This document shows positions 24,902-36,192 of a stretch of DNA of 64,000 nt, piece after piece (position 1 is the first letter of the stretch; the number at the start of each line of letters is the position of its first letter). The notes beneath the pieces are model-generated. The model was not told where the DNA came from. It saw nothing but the letters and a program-made list of their open reading frames with translations, and ran no database searches. Location of the stretch: positions 248,001 to 312,000 of the forward strand of contig CALGMR010000004.1 of assembly GCA_937958815.1 (NCBI GenBank). Direction: 5' to 3'. The stretch is from an uncultured Rhizobiaceae group bacterium. GTDB taxonomy: Bacteria > Pseudomonadota > Alphaproteobacteria > Rhizobiales > Rhizobiaceae. A program made the position numbers and the translations under genes.

Positions 24902-25843
24902 TTATTTTCCGATGATTTCACCCAACTCGGCATTCTTACCGCGGTCGATTTCGATCCGCTTCGCAGATTCCTCGGAATTCTGCCAATAAACACGCACACC
25001 GCTGTCAGCCATGAGCTTTTGAGCTTCTGCTCCAGCCATCGTATCCGACGCGATTTTGGAAAGAACGTCGATCACTTCTTGCGGAGTGCCCTTCTTCACG
25101 AACAGGCCGTTCCACAATTCAAGGTCATTGATACCAGATTGCGCGGAAAGTGTTTTGACACCTTTGAGCTTCGCAATTGGTTCGGAACCAATATTTGCAA
25201 GAACCTTGACGTCTTTCAGGCAAGGCTCGATCAGCGCCAAAGTTGTGTTGATCACTTCAGCATCACCGGAAGTTAGAGTGTTGCAATCCAGCAAATCAAA
25301 CGCTGAGTCGTCCGCAAATGAAAAACCCAGCTTTTTTGCTGCTGCAAAAGTTGCACGCGTTGGTGTCAAACCAGCACCGAAGTGTCCGAGTACAACATCG
25401 TTTTTCTTCGCGTGTTCAGCCAACTCGGCCATATTTGAATATGGAGCCTTTCCAGAAGCAGCCAAGACGAATGGGTAGGTCATAAAAATACCAACCGGCG
25501 TAAAGCTGTCTTTCTCGATGCCAATATCGATATTTGGACCAACCACTGGAACACCGATCACGAATGAACCAACCATGGTACCATCTGTTGGCCCTTTCAG
25601 GACTTCCAATGCACCGGGAAATGGCCCATCGCCACCGCCTGGCTTGTTGACGACTGAAGCAGATACGCCCGTCTTCTCTTCCATTTTCTTGGCGATCATG
25701 CGTGTGAGCACATCTTCGAAGTCTCCTGGAGGCCACGGAACAACAAACTGCACTGGCGCAGTTGGGTATTCAGCCACGGCAGGCGCAACAGCGCTCAGCA
25801 TGGTTGATGCGGCCAAGGCCGCTGCGATCATAAGTTTTTTCAT
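24902..25843 (-). CDS. tctC: Tripartite tricarboxylate transporter substrate-binding protein (Bug/TctC family)
   Basis: This 313-residue periplasmic receptor of the TTT family has an N-terminal signal (MKKLMIAAALAAS, cleavage after AVA). The start at 25843 is fixed by GGGAGA just upstream. The mature part opens with EYPTAPVQFVVPWPPGDFED, the usual Bug-family ligand loop. Bug proteins bind carboxylates, amides, amino acids or aromatics, so specificity cannot be assigned. The membrane subunits TctA and TctB are upstream in the same operon. Its place among the gamma-glutamyl/P450 genes suggests that it imports the substrate of that route. Confidence 0.9.
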   Translation of the reverse strand: MKKLMIAAALAASTMLSAVAPAVAEYPTAPVQFVVPWPPGDFEDVLTRMIAKKMEEKTGVSASVVNKPGGGDGPFPGALEVLKGPTDGTMVGSFVIGVPVVGPNIDIGIEKDSFTPVGIFMTYPFVLAASGKAPYSNMAELAEHAKKNDVVLGHFGAGLTPTRATFAAAKKLGFSFADDSAFDLLDCNTLTSGDAEVINTTLALIEPCLKDVKVLANIGSEPIAKLKGVKTLSAQSGINDLELWNGLFVKKGTPQEVIDVLSKIASDTMAGAEAQKLMADSGVRVYWQNSEESAKRIEIDRGKNAELGEIIGK

Positions 25844-25878
25844 TTTAGTTCTCCCTTTTTTATTGGTCGTCGAAACAC

Positions 25879-27372
25879 TCATTGCATCACTCTGCCTCTG
25901 TTTTTGATGACAGTGTAAATAATGAATCCTAGCACCAACAAGATCACCACAAACAATGTGCCCGACACAGGCCTGTTTATGAGGTCAATTGCTGACTTAA
26001 TTTGTCCTGCGCCCGCAGTCAGACGCTGGACGATAATGGAACCCAAAACGAGCCCCAAAACAATAGGCACAAGAGGCCAATTCAAACGTCGCAAAATGTA
26101 TCCGATATAGCCAAACACCATTGCAAACATGCAATCAGCCAGACTGTTGCGAATGGAGTAGACGCCCACAAATGACAGAATCATGATGAAAGCGCCCAAA
26201 AACCGGTTGGGAATGTAAATCATTTTCGCGATGTATTTTGTTGAGATCAATAAGGTCATCAAAACCAGAACGTTGATGATCAACAGAGCCGTAAACAGGC
26301 TGAACAGGAAGTCGGGATTGTTCTCAAAAATGTCGGGGCCCGGTTTGATACCCGCATCGAAAAACACAACCATCATCATAGCAGTCAGCGCTTCTCCCGG
26401 CACGCCCAACGCCAACAGCGGGATCATGGCGGCGGCTGGAACGGCATTGTTAGATGTTTCTGATGCAACGAGGCCTTCACTCGACCCATGTCCAAAACGG
26501 GTCGGGTCTTTAGAAATGGCACGGGCCGTTGAGTAGCTAAAAAACTGCGCAACAAACTCGCCGACACCGGGAATAATACCCATAACCGTTCCGTAACATG
26601 CCGAACAAACGGCAACAATTTTCTTGCCCGCCAATTCCTTAAAACCACTCAGAATACCATCGGTAACGCGCGCTTCCGGAGGGTCGTCATCCTTGCCTGT
26701 CATCAAGTTGAGCGCCTGGCTCAACGCAAAAATTCCTACAATCACAACTATCAGATTGAAACCGGAATACAGGTATTCAATGTCGAATGTGAAACGATCA
26801 ATTTTGCGCGTGGATTGTCGCCCTATCATAGCAATGAGAAACCCGAAACCGAACAGCATCGCCGCGATGCCCATGGTTTGTCGGTGGGCAGCAATCAACA
26901 AGACCCCACCCAGAACAGCTGCCATGAGAATATCCCGCTGCCCAAACAGCGCGCCAAGATCTCGCAGATAAGGCCCAAACAAAAACAGTGCTATCAAGGC
27001 ACACATGATCGAAAAACATCCGCCAACAAATGAAGAAGAATATGCAAGGGACAATGCACGTCCCGCTTCGCCACGCCGCGTCATTGCGTATCCGTCATAA
27101 GTTGTCAGCGCATTCACGGGCGTCCCCGGTGTGTTGATCAATATGGCCGGAATTGCCCCGCCATACATCGAAGAACCATAGACACCCAGCAGAAGAACAA
27201 GACTAACGAGATCATCTAAAAACACGGTCGCCGGCAGCAGGATTGCAATTGCAATTGCAGGACCAATTCCAGGAACCGCACCAATGAGCAGCCCACCAAC
27301 CGACCCAACCAGAATTGCGATCATCACCGATGGCGTTAAAAGTGCGTCAAGCCCAAGAAGAAATGCTTCCAT
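25879..27372 (-). CDS. tctA: Tripartite tricarboxylate transporter large permease TctA
   Basis: This 497-residue, highly hydrophobic protein with about 11-12 membrane segments is the large TTT permease. Family hallmarks include VGSVGGLLIGAVPGIGPAIAIAILLP near the N-terminus, the GVYGSSMYGGAIPAILINTPGTP loop, and a second copy-like GIIPGVGEFVAQFFSY motif near residue 270. A strong GGAGGG lies before the ATG. It is placed between tctB and tctC in a tight operon. Confidence 0.93.
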   Translation of the reverse strand: MEAFLLGLDALLTPSVMIAILVGSVGGLLIGAVPGIGPAIAIAILLPATVFLDDLVSLVLLLGVYGSSMYGGAIPAILINTPGTPVNALTTYDGYAMTRRGEAGRALSLAYSSSFVGGCFSIMCALIALFLFGPYLRDLGALFGQRDILMAAVLGGVLLIAAHRQTMGIAAMLFGFGFLIAMIGRQSTRKIDRFTFDIEYLYSGFNLIVVIVGIFALSQALNLMTGKDDDPPEARVTDGILSGFKELAGKKIVAVCSACYGTVMGIIPGVGEFVAQFFSYSTARAISKDPTRFGHGSSEGLVASETSNNAVPAAAMIPLLALGVPGEALTAMMMVVFFDAGIKPGPDIFENNPDFLFSLFTALLIINVLVLMTLLISTKYIAKMIYIPNRFLGAFIMILSFVGVYSIRNSLADCMFAMVFGYIGYILRRLNWPLVPIVLGLVLGSIIVQRLTAGAGQIKSAIDLINRPVSGTLFVVILLVLGFIIYTVIKNRGRVMQ

Positions 27373-27387
27373 ACCCTCCTCACCTGC

Positions 27388-28143
27388 TCAAAAGTAAGTC
27401 AGCATGAATATACGAACTGCCTCTGGCAGTTGATCGTACAGCCAAATGCTGATCGGGGTTTTGATTTGGAGAATTGTTCGAAACAGCACAACAATTGTAA
27501 AACTGGTCAACAGCCCGATGGCTGTCCATCGCATTGTCCTGTAGCCCAATCGCCACGTTAGGAAACTGCCCAGCAACAACGTTGAGAACAGATAGCCCAG
27601 AATTGGAACTATGAATGTGTATCCAATGAAATACACCGCAAACTCCAGCGCAGCGACATATTTGGAAAACTCGTATGCGCCGCTTGTCGGTTGTTGAAAC
27701 CGCTTGCGCCATTTGTGCACGGTCAAAGATGATCGCAAATTCAAAATCGCAGCGGGAACCAAAATCAACAAACAGAGCATCGGGGCCACCCAAGACTCTT
27801 TCAATATACGCCCGAACCGCACGACGCGGCCCTCAATGTCCGTGACGCCAAATTGGTAAGCTATGTAACTGCCCAAATCGTCTGGAAGCTTTCGATTTTC
27901 CCACCCGGTTTGCGTCCAAAAGAAAACAAAAAAGAACATCGCAATGAGAAAGGCTGCGATACTGATTTGAAGATCACCGCGCCCGCGTTTGAACTCAAAG
28001 AGATTTTCAACCTTGATTTTCTTGTCTGGCGGACATTCGCTTTTAAACTCAGGGCGCGCATTTGAAACCTGAAAAGGTGATTGTTCTTCGAACAAAAACA
28101 ACTCTTCACTTGGATGCAACACATTCCTCACAACTTGATCCAA
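27388..28143 (-). CDS. tctB: Tripartite tricarboxylate transporter small permease TctB
   Basis: This 251-residue protein has four hydrophobic segments (about residues 58-75, 117-135, 165-185, 205-225) and occupies the place of TctB between the aldehyde dehydrogenase and tctA. A cytoplasmic N-terminal extension of about 55 residues is longer than in typical TctB. The start is uncertain: the TTG at 28143 overlaps the upstream gene by 16 bases, while a TTG at 28119 has GAGG six bases before it. The family match rests on membrane layout and context, since TctB sequences are weakly conserved. Confidence 0.8.
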   Translation of the reverse strand: MDQVVRNVLHPSEELFLFEEQSPFQVSNARPEFKSECPPDKKIKVENLFEFKRGRGDLQISIAAFLIAMFFFVFFWTQTGWENRKLPDDLGSYIAYQFGVTDIEGRVVRFGRILKESWVAPMLCLLILVPAAILNLRSSLTVHKWRKRFQQPTSGAYEFSKYVAALEFAVYFIGYTFIVPILGYLFSTLLLGSFLTWRLGYRTMRWTAIGLLTSFTIVVLFRTILQIKTPISIWLYDQLPEAVRIFMLTYF

Positions 28144-29600
28144 GCCGTCTTCTTGTTGATGAATTTGTCCAAGGCATGAAGGGATTTATCGTGCCCATTT
28201 CCAGACTGCTTGAATCCGCCAAGTGGTACCGTATTGTCAGCACCACCGTAAGTGTTCACATGAACGACCCCTGCCCTAATAGCAGACACCATTCGGTGGG
28301 CACGACCAAGACTTCCTGTCCAGACGCCAGCAGCAAGCCCCAATTCGGTATCGTTCGCCAATGTCACCGCTTCGGCTTCATCATCAAACTTGTTGACCGT
28401 CAACACCGGACCAAACACTTCGTCACGCACCAACTCATGATCGGGCGCAATATCAGCAACAATGGTTGGGGCAACATAATACCCACCCGTTTCTGACAAA
28501 ATCTGTTTCCCACCCGTTACAACAGACGGGGCTTTGTCCAACGCCGCCAGAATACGTTGCAGATGAATTTCCGAATTCAAAGCACCGACCTGTGTCTCCA
28601 ACCGCAGAGGATCACCCACTTTCATCTCGTCTGCCAAAGCCGCAACCTTGCGCACAAAATCATCATGTATGCTGCTTTGTACGAGCAAGCGCGATCCAGC
28701 CACACAGACTTGCCCTGCATTGCGGAATATTCCACCAACGACTGCAGCGGCGGCGGCATCGAGATCATCGCAGTCATCAAAAACGATATGCGGAGACTTT
28801 CCTCCCAACTCCAAAAACACTCTTTTGAGGTTTGATTGCGCTGAATACTGCATCAACTGACGTCCAACACCACCAGATCCAGTGAAGGCCAGCACATCTA
28901 CATCCATGGACATGGCAAGTGCTTTGCCCGCAACCGCGCCCGATCCAGTCACGACATTCAAGACACCATCAGGCAAACCCGCTTCATGAGCCAACTCCAC
29001 CATTTTGAGCAGGCTGAGCGATGCCGTTTCAGACGGTTTGATGACAACGCTATTGCCCATGGCAATTGCTGGAGCGATTTTCCAAGCGGCGATCATCAAC
29101 GGAAAATTCCAAGGCACAATCGCGCCCACGACACCAACAGGCTCTTTATGAATAAGGCCGAGTGTATCTGATGCTGTCGGCGCGATTTCACCGTAGATTT
29201 TATCCAGAGCTTCTGCGTAATACCGGATGGTTCCCGCCGCAGACAACGGCTCCGCTTTAAAAGCCATCGAAATTTCGGTTCCGTTGTCACGCACACCAAG
29301 AACAGCAAGTTCAAGGGCATTGGCTTCGATCAAATCGGCCCATTTGTGCATAATCTTTTTGCGCGCTGCGGGTGGCTGTTTGGACCATGTGTGCGCATCA
29401 AAGCAATTGCGCGCTCCTGTCACTGCCTCTTGAACATCTTCTTCATTCGCATCGGGAAGTTGGGCAATGGTAGCCCCGTCAATCGGAGAGACGACATCAA
29501 TCGATTTGCCAGAACGTGCGGAAACGGCGCGGCCACCCAATATCATTTTGGGCGGCTGTACAGTTTCTTGCCTCAAAGCATTGATTGCTTCTTGATCCAA
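28128..29600 (-). CDS. NAD(P)-dependent aldehyde dehydrogenase, PuuC-like
   Basis: This 490-residue aldehyde dehydrogenase resembles PuuC, which oxidises gamma-glutamyl-gamma-aminobutyraldehyde. The core is PWNFPLMIAAWKIAPAIAMG, catalytic Glu in FLELGGKSP and catalytic Cys in NAGQVCVAGSR. The C-terminal block GGFKQSGNGHDKSLHALDKF is almost that of PuuC. It starts at a TTG at 29600 preceded by GGGAG and heads the transporter/P450/ligase operon. Its presence is a main reason to read the operon as a gamma-glutamylation route. Other aldehydes, including aryl acetaldehydes feeding the hpa genes, are also possible. Confidence 0.88.
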   Translation of the reverse strand: MDQEAINALRQETVQPPKMILGGRAVSARSGKSIDVVSPIDGATIAQLPDANEEDVQEAVTGARNCFDAHTWSKQPPAARKKIMHKWADLIEANALELAVLGVRDNGTEISMAFKAEPLSAAGTIRYYAEALDKIYGEIAPTASDTLGLIHKEPVGVVGAIVPWNFPLMIAAWKIAPAIAMGNSVVIKPSETASLSLLKMVELAHEAGLPDGVLNVVTGSGAVAGKALAMSMDVDVLAFTGSGGVGRQLMQYSAQSNLKRVFLELGGKSPHIVFDDCDDLDAAAAAVVGGIFRNAGQVCVAGSRLLVQSSIHDDFVRKVAALADEMKVGDPLRLETQVGALNSEIHLQRILAALDKAPSVVTGGKQILSETGGYYVAPTIVADIAPDHELVRDEVFGPVLTVNKFDDEAEAVTLANDTELGLAAGVWTGSLGRAHRMVSAIRAGVVHVNTYGGADNTVPLGGFKQSGNGHDKSLHALDKFINKKTAWIKL

Positions 29601-29625
29601 TACACTCGTGCTCCCATTGAGTTTG

Positions 29626-29646
29626 TCGGTTCATTATTTGAACCGA
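29626..29646. promoter_or_regulatory. Perfect 8-5-8 palindrome, candidate IclR operator
   Basis: Arms TCGGTTCA and TGAACCGA enclose five bases, TTATT. The site lies 25 bases upstream of the aldehyde dehydrogenase start and 75 bases upstream of the divergent iclR-type gene. This is the expected location for an operator through which the IclR protein controls both its own gene and the long minus-strand operon. The symmetry is seen directly; the regulator assignment is inferred. Confidence 0.6.
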
Positions 29647-29721
29647 TGTATTGACATTTGATATTGAGGCTCGTTTAGTGAAACGTCAAGAAGAAAGTTA
29701 ACATCGAAACAAACGTTGAGA

Positions 29722-30525
29722 ATGTCCACAATAGATAAAGCGCTGAGCCTGCTGAATCACTTTTCCGAAACGACGCCGGAAATCGGGTTAAGCCAATTCA
29801 AAGCCTTGAGTGGTTTTGATAAGGGAACAGTACACCGCTATCTAAAGTCTCTCTCTAATATTGGTTTTCTGGAACAGGATCCCGTTTCGAAATCCTATAA
29901 ATTGGGGCCGAAACTGGTCAGCCTCGCCCATGTTCGACAAGCCACCGTACCTGTTTCCAGAGTGGCTGCAGTCCATGTGGATGCATTGGCAGACAGCATT
30001 CAGGAGCTGGCTCATGCGTCAGTGCCGCAAACCATGGGAATGTCGACGATTCATTTCAAAGATGGCGGAATTCGAGGCACGCGCGTTGGCTTCGATATAT
30101 CAGAAATTTTGCCGTTTCACGCCACTTCGTCTGGTATTGCCATGTTGGCATTTGGCCCTTCAAGCCTTCTGGAAAAGCTTGAAAATCAACGTTTGCAAAC
30201 GTTCACTGAAAACACGTCCACAGACTTGAAAACCCTGCGTACACTAGTGGAGCAAGCCCACAAAAGCGGATACGCCTATTCCAACCAAACGTATGAGACT
30301 GAAGTGTGTTCGGTCGCGGTGCCATTCTTCGACAAATCCAAAACAGCGATTGGCACAGTGGCCATTGCCACGCCCAGTTCGCGCATGAACCGAGCGCAGC
30401 AGAATGCCTTTGCAGTGTCAGCAATGGCAATCAGTCGCAAAATTACAAATGACCTGGGCGGCAAAATTCCCGAGTCAATTCAAGACAAATGGGCGCTTTT
30501 TGAAACCGCCATTCAAGCAGCATGA
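29722..30525 (+). CDS. IclR-family transcriptional regulator
   Basis: This 267-residue regulator has an N-terminal winged-helix domain (STIDKALSLLNHFSETTPEIGLSQFKAL, recognition helix in KGTVHRYLKSL) and a C-terminal effector domain with SGIAMLAFGP and a VCSVAVPFFDKSKTAIGTVAIA segment typical of IclR proteins. I use the ATG at 29722; a TTG at 29716 is just upstream. It is divergent from the aldehyde dehydrogenase/transporter operon and immediately precedes an aminotransferase gene. It likely responds to a small carboxylate or amine-pathway intermediate. Confidence 0.9.
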   Translation: MSTIDKALSLLNHFSETTPEIGLSQFKALSGFDKGTVHRYLKSLSNIGFLEQDPVSKSYKLGPKLVSLAHVRQATVPVSRVAAVHVDALADSIQELAHASVPQTMGMSTIHFKDGGIRGTRVGFDISEILPFHATSSGIAMLAFGPSSLLEKLENQRLQTFTENTSTDLKTLRTLVEQAHKSGYAYSNQTYETEVCSVAVPFFDKSKTAIGTVAIATPSSRMNRAQQNAFAVSAMAISRKITNDLGGKIPESIQDKWALFETAIQAA

Positions 30526-30550
30526 AGCAACAAAGTTGCGGGAGCAGAAT

Positions 30551-31924
30551 ATGAAAGATTCAAATTTTCTAAAAGCCATGAATGCCAAACACATTTGGCA
30601 TCCCATGGCACATCCTGCAGAAATGCAGGCGTCACCACCAACAATTATCACTGAGGGTGAAGGTTGCAACATTCGAGATGTGGATGGGAAACAACTCGTA
30701 GATGCAGTTGGTGGATTGTGGAATGTCAACCTTGGCTATTCCTGTCAGCCCGTCAAAGACGCCATTGCTAAACAGCTGGATGCACTGCCCTACTATTCAA
30801 CGTTTCGTGGCACGACAAATGATCAAATCATCGTTCTAAGCGACATGTTGAAAGACTTTTTTGCTGATGAAGGAATGGTGCGCTCATTTTTTACTTCGGG
30901 TGGGTCCGACAGTATTGAAGTGGGTTTGCGACTGGCACGCCAGTATCACAAATTGCGGGGTGAACCTGGGCGCGTGAAATATATCAGTTTGAAAAAGGGC
31001 TATCACGGCACCCATACGGGCGGGGCGTCAATCAATGGCAACGCAAATTTTAGAACCCAATATGAACCATTGATGGCGGGGTGTTATCACATTCCAGCAC
31101 CTTACACATATCGCAATCCATTCAATGAAACAGATCCGGCCAAGTTGACTGCAAATTGTATTGCAGCTTTAGAAGATGAAATTGCGTTCCAGGGTGCGAA
31201 CACAATTGCAGCCTTTATCATGGAACCTATACTCGGTGCCGGCGGCGTGATCCCGCCCCATGAAAGCTTCATGCCAGCTGTGAAAGCAATCTGCGAAAAG
31301 CACGGCATTTTGCTGATTGCTGATGAAGTGATCACGGCCTATGGACGCACCGGCGCTTGGTCGGGCTCGCGTCTTTGGGGCGTTCAGCCAGATATGATGT
31401 GCACTGCCAAAGCCATTACAAACGGGTATTTCCCGTTTGGCGCTGTGATGTTGAATGAAAAAATCGCTGATATTTTTGAAAACGATAAATCTGGTGGCGC
31501 AGCCATCGGCTCAGGATACACATATTCTGGCCATCCTGTTGGTGCCGCCGCAGCCATTGCGTGCATAGAAGAAACCAAGCGTTTGGCTGTTCATAAAAAT
31601 GCTGCCGCCAGAGGCGCTGAACTCTATGCTGGATTGCAGGACCTCGCCACAAAACACGAGATCATTGGCGATGTGCGCGGTGGACATGGGCTTATGTGTG
31701 CCATGGAACTTGTAGGAGATCGCAAAACAAAGTCTGCGCCCGACAAAGCAAAGGTAGGACACATCTATCAAGCCACATACGACCATGGCGTGATCGTACG
31801 CATTTCAGGCCCCAACATTATTTTATCGCCGCCACTCGTCATCACATCGGCCGAAATTGCAAAAATCATTTCGGCACTAGATGCAGGCATGACAGAAATG
31901 CGCGAGAAAGCGGGTCATGGATAA
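30551..31924 (+). CDS. Class III PLP-dependent aminotransferase (omega-amino acid:pyruvate type)
   Basis: This 457-residue transaminase moves amino groups from omega-amino acids or amines to pyruvate or another oxoacid. It shows FFTSGGSDSIEVGLRLARQY (cofactor phosphate binding), KKGYHGTHTGGASINGN, FIMEPILGAGGVIPP, LIADEVITAYGRTG (Asp against the PLP ring nitrogen) and the Schiff-base lysine in TAKAITNGYFP. The start at 30551 has GGGAGC upstream. Together with the PuuC-like dehydrogenase and gamma-glutamyl ligase it suggests use of amines or omega-amino acids, with a role like PuuE. The exact donor is not readable. Confidence 0.9.
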   Translation: MKDSNFLKAMNAKHIWHPMAHPAEMQASPPTIITEGEGCNIRDVDGKQLVDAVGGLWNVNLGYSCQPVKDAIAKQLDALPYYSTFRGTTNDQIIVLSDMLKDFFADEGMVRSFFTSGGSDSIEVGLRLARQYHKLRGEPGRVKYISLKKGYHGTHTGGASINGNANFRTQYEPLMAGCYHIPAPYTYRNPFNETDPAKLTANCIAALEDEIAFQGANTIAAFIMEPILGAGGVIPPHESFMPAVKAICEKHGILLIADEVITAYGRTGAWSGSRLWGVQPDMMCTAKAITNGYFPFGAVMLNEKIADIFENDKSGGAAIGSGYTYSGHPVGAAAAIACIEETKRLAVHKNAAARGAELYAGLQDLATKHEIIGDVRGGHGLMCAMELVGDRKTKSAPDKAKVGHIYQATYDHGVIVRISGPNIILSPPLVITSAEIAKIISALDAGMTEMREKAGHG

Positions 31925-32789
31925 GGTTCAAGCAAATAGACTTATCCTTCTGGGCACCAAAGGCGGCGCGTCTGTCCGAAAAGGCAGCCCGAGACCATCC
32001 TCATCAGCTTTACAAATTGACGGCAAAACATACGTGATCGATTGTGGCCTTGGTGTCACTCGCGCACTGGTGGACGCAGATATTTCACTTTCGCAAATGG
32101 ATGGCGTGTTTATCACCCATTTGCATTGTGACCACCTGCTGGAACTTGGCCCCCTCATTTACACAGCCTGGCTATCCGGATTGAACCGCCCCCTTAATAT
32201 TTTCGGGCCCACGGGCATTACTGAGTACTGGAACAGCTTTTTGGCAGCCATGTCATTCGACCATGGCGTACGAACTCAAAATGACAAACGCGGTTCGTTG
32301 AATGACCTCATCTCGATCACAACATATGGGGAAGGTTCTGTGGCGAGTTTGGGAGGCCTAACGGTCTCTGCATTGCGCGTGGAGCATCCACCGGTTGATG
32401 AATGCTATGCGTTGAAATTTGAAACACCAAAATCGAAAATCGTGTTTTCTGCCGACACCAAATACTTTCCTCCACTGGCTCAATTTGCTTACGGGGCAGA
32501 CATTCTCATTCATGAAGCCATGCTGGACGCTGGAATTGATGCGTTGGTCCAGCGCATTGGTGCCAATCCAGATTTGCGTCAGCATCTTGAGGCCCGCCAC
32601 ACAATGGCGCCCGATGTGGGCAAGATCGCAACAGCTGCATCGGTGAAACATCTCGTATTGAACCATCTGGTGCCGGCCGATGATCCAGAATTTACAGATG
32701 CCCACTGGCATGATGCACTGTCTCAAACCTGGGACGGGCCTTTAAGCGTTGGCAAAGATGGCATGGTGATCGATCTTCCCAATTCTTGA
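31917..32789 (+). CDS. Metallo-beta-lactamase-fold hydrolase
   Basis: This 290-residue MBL-fold protein resembles RNase Z/arylsulfatase-type members. The zinc motif HLHCDH gives His68, His70, Asp72 and His73. Further ligands appear in VFSADT and LNHLVP. Its start overlaps the aminotransferase stop by eight bases, so the two are coupled. Proteins of this branch cleave esters, lactones, cyclic nucleotides or RNA, so it may hydrolyse a lactone, lactam or amide intermediate of the adjacent pathway. I cannot assign a substrate. Confidence 0.82.
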   Translation: MDKVQANRLILLGTKGGASVRKGSPRPSSSALQIDGKTYVIDCGLGVTRALVDADISLSQMDGVFITHLHCDHLLELGPLIYTAWLSGLNRPLNIFGPTGITEYWNSFLAAMSFDHGVRTQNDKRGSLNDLISITTYGEGSVASLGGLTVSALRVEHPPVDECYALKFETPKSKIVFSADTKYFPPLAQFAYGADILIHEAMLDAGIDALVQRIGANPDLRQHLEARHTMAPDVGKIATAASVKHLVLNHLVPADDPEFTDAHWHDALSQTWDGPLSVGKDGMVIDLPNS

Positions 32790-32815
32790 GCACTCAACAT
32801 TTCCGGCTTTAACTT

Positions 32816-33718
32816 TTACGACTGACGAATGGTTTTGCCAGCAGCTCGAACAATTTCGGCCACTTCATTGAGTTGCGATGCCAAAGGAGATGTCCGCCGC
32901 CATATCATTCCAATCGTGCGACTGGGCCGCGGATTTTCAAACTGACTAACCGAAACCGGCGCGCCACTGGTTTCCACCGTTACAGCCATTTCTGGAATCA
33001 GCGTCACACCCAAACCAACACCCACCATTTGCACCAGCGTCGAAAGGGAACTGCCATCCAATCCTTCCCATGGACGAAGCGTTTGAATGTTGCAGAACGA
33101 AAGAGCTTGGTCTCTAAAGCAATGTCCTTCTTCCAAGAGCAACAGCTTTATTTCGCGAAGTTTGTCACTGCTAGGCACGGGTAGATCCTTATCTGCATCA
33201 GGCCGCACCAGAACAAATTCTTCTGAAAACAACGACACTTCCGTGAAGTTGGGCTCAGAAACCGGTAGCGCCACAATGGCAGTATCAATGCGCCCATCAG
33301 CCAGTTCTTCTAAAAGTTTTGGGGTCAGCGTTTCGCGCACATAAATGTCGAGGCCATCAAAATTTCTATTGAGATCTCCAATCAGTCGGGGCAAAAAATA
33401 GGGTGCGATTGTTGGGATAACTCCAATGCGCAATTTTCCCAGATGGCCCGCTTGTGATGCACGCGCCATTTCTTCGAGTTCCTCGCTGGCAAGAACAATC
33501 TCTCGCACGCGATCAGCAAACTCTTCGCCAAAAGCGGTGAGTTTGACCTGACGCGCTCCCCGCTCAAACAAAACAACGCCCAGTGACGTTTCCAGTTCTT
33601 TGATCTGCAAAGACATGGCGGGCTGTGTGATGGCACAGGCATCGGCAGCGCGACCAAAATGCCCGTGAAGCGCCAAAGCTTCAAAATAGCGCAACTGGCG
33701 AAGGGTAAACTGTGTCAT
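32816..33718 (-). CDS. oxyR: Hydrogen peroxide-sensing LysR regulator OxyR
   Basis: This 300-residue LysR-type regulator has an N-terminal helix-turn-helix (GHFGRAADACAITQPAMSLQIKELE) and the OxyR redox pair in EEGHCFRDQALSFC, cysteines 200 and 209, corresponding to C199 and C208 in E. coli. Oxidation of these forms a disulphide that changes DNA binding. It is divergent from katG, its expected target, across 201 bases. Confidence 0.93.
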   Translation of the reverse strand: MTQFTLRQLRYFEALALHGHFGRAADACAITQPAMSLQIKELETSLGVVLFERGARQVKLTAFGEEFADRVREIVLASEELEEMARASQAGHLGKLRIGVIPTIAPYFLPRLIGDLNRNFDGLDIYVRETLTPKLLEELADGRIDTAIVALPVSEPNFTEVSLFSEEFVLVRPDADKDLPVPSSDKLREIKLLLLEEGHCFRDQALSFCNIQTLRPWEGLDGSSLSTLVQMVGVGLGVTLIPEMAVTVETSGAPVSVSQFENPRPSRTIGMIWRRTSPLASQLNEVAEIVRAAGKTIRQS

Positions 33719-36136
<2,418 letters not shown>

Positions 36137-36157
36137 GTAAGCGCATCATCAATTTTG

Positions 36158-36192
36158 AAAAAGGGCTGCGGTGAATTCCGCGGCCCTTTTTT
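36158..36192. terminator. Bidirectional terminator between katG and the UDP-glucose dehydrogenase gene
   Basis: A GC-rich stem of nine pairs (GGGCTGCGG with CCGCGGCCC, one G-T pair) around TGAATT is flanked by A and T runs, giving a T tract in both reading directions. It lies 22 bases after katG and overlaps the stop of the convergent gene. Confidence 0.85.

Noticed and set aside
20381..29600. Standard Puu putrescine pathway
   Set aside because: There is no PuuB-type FAD amine oxidase or PuuP permease, and a P450 and TTT transporter occupy the operon instead.
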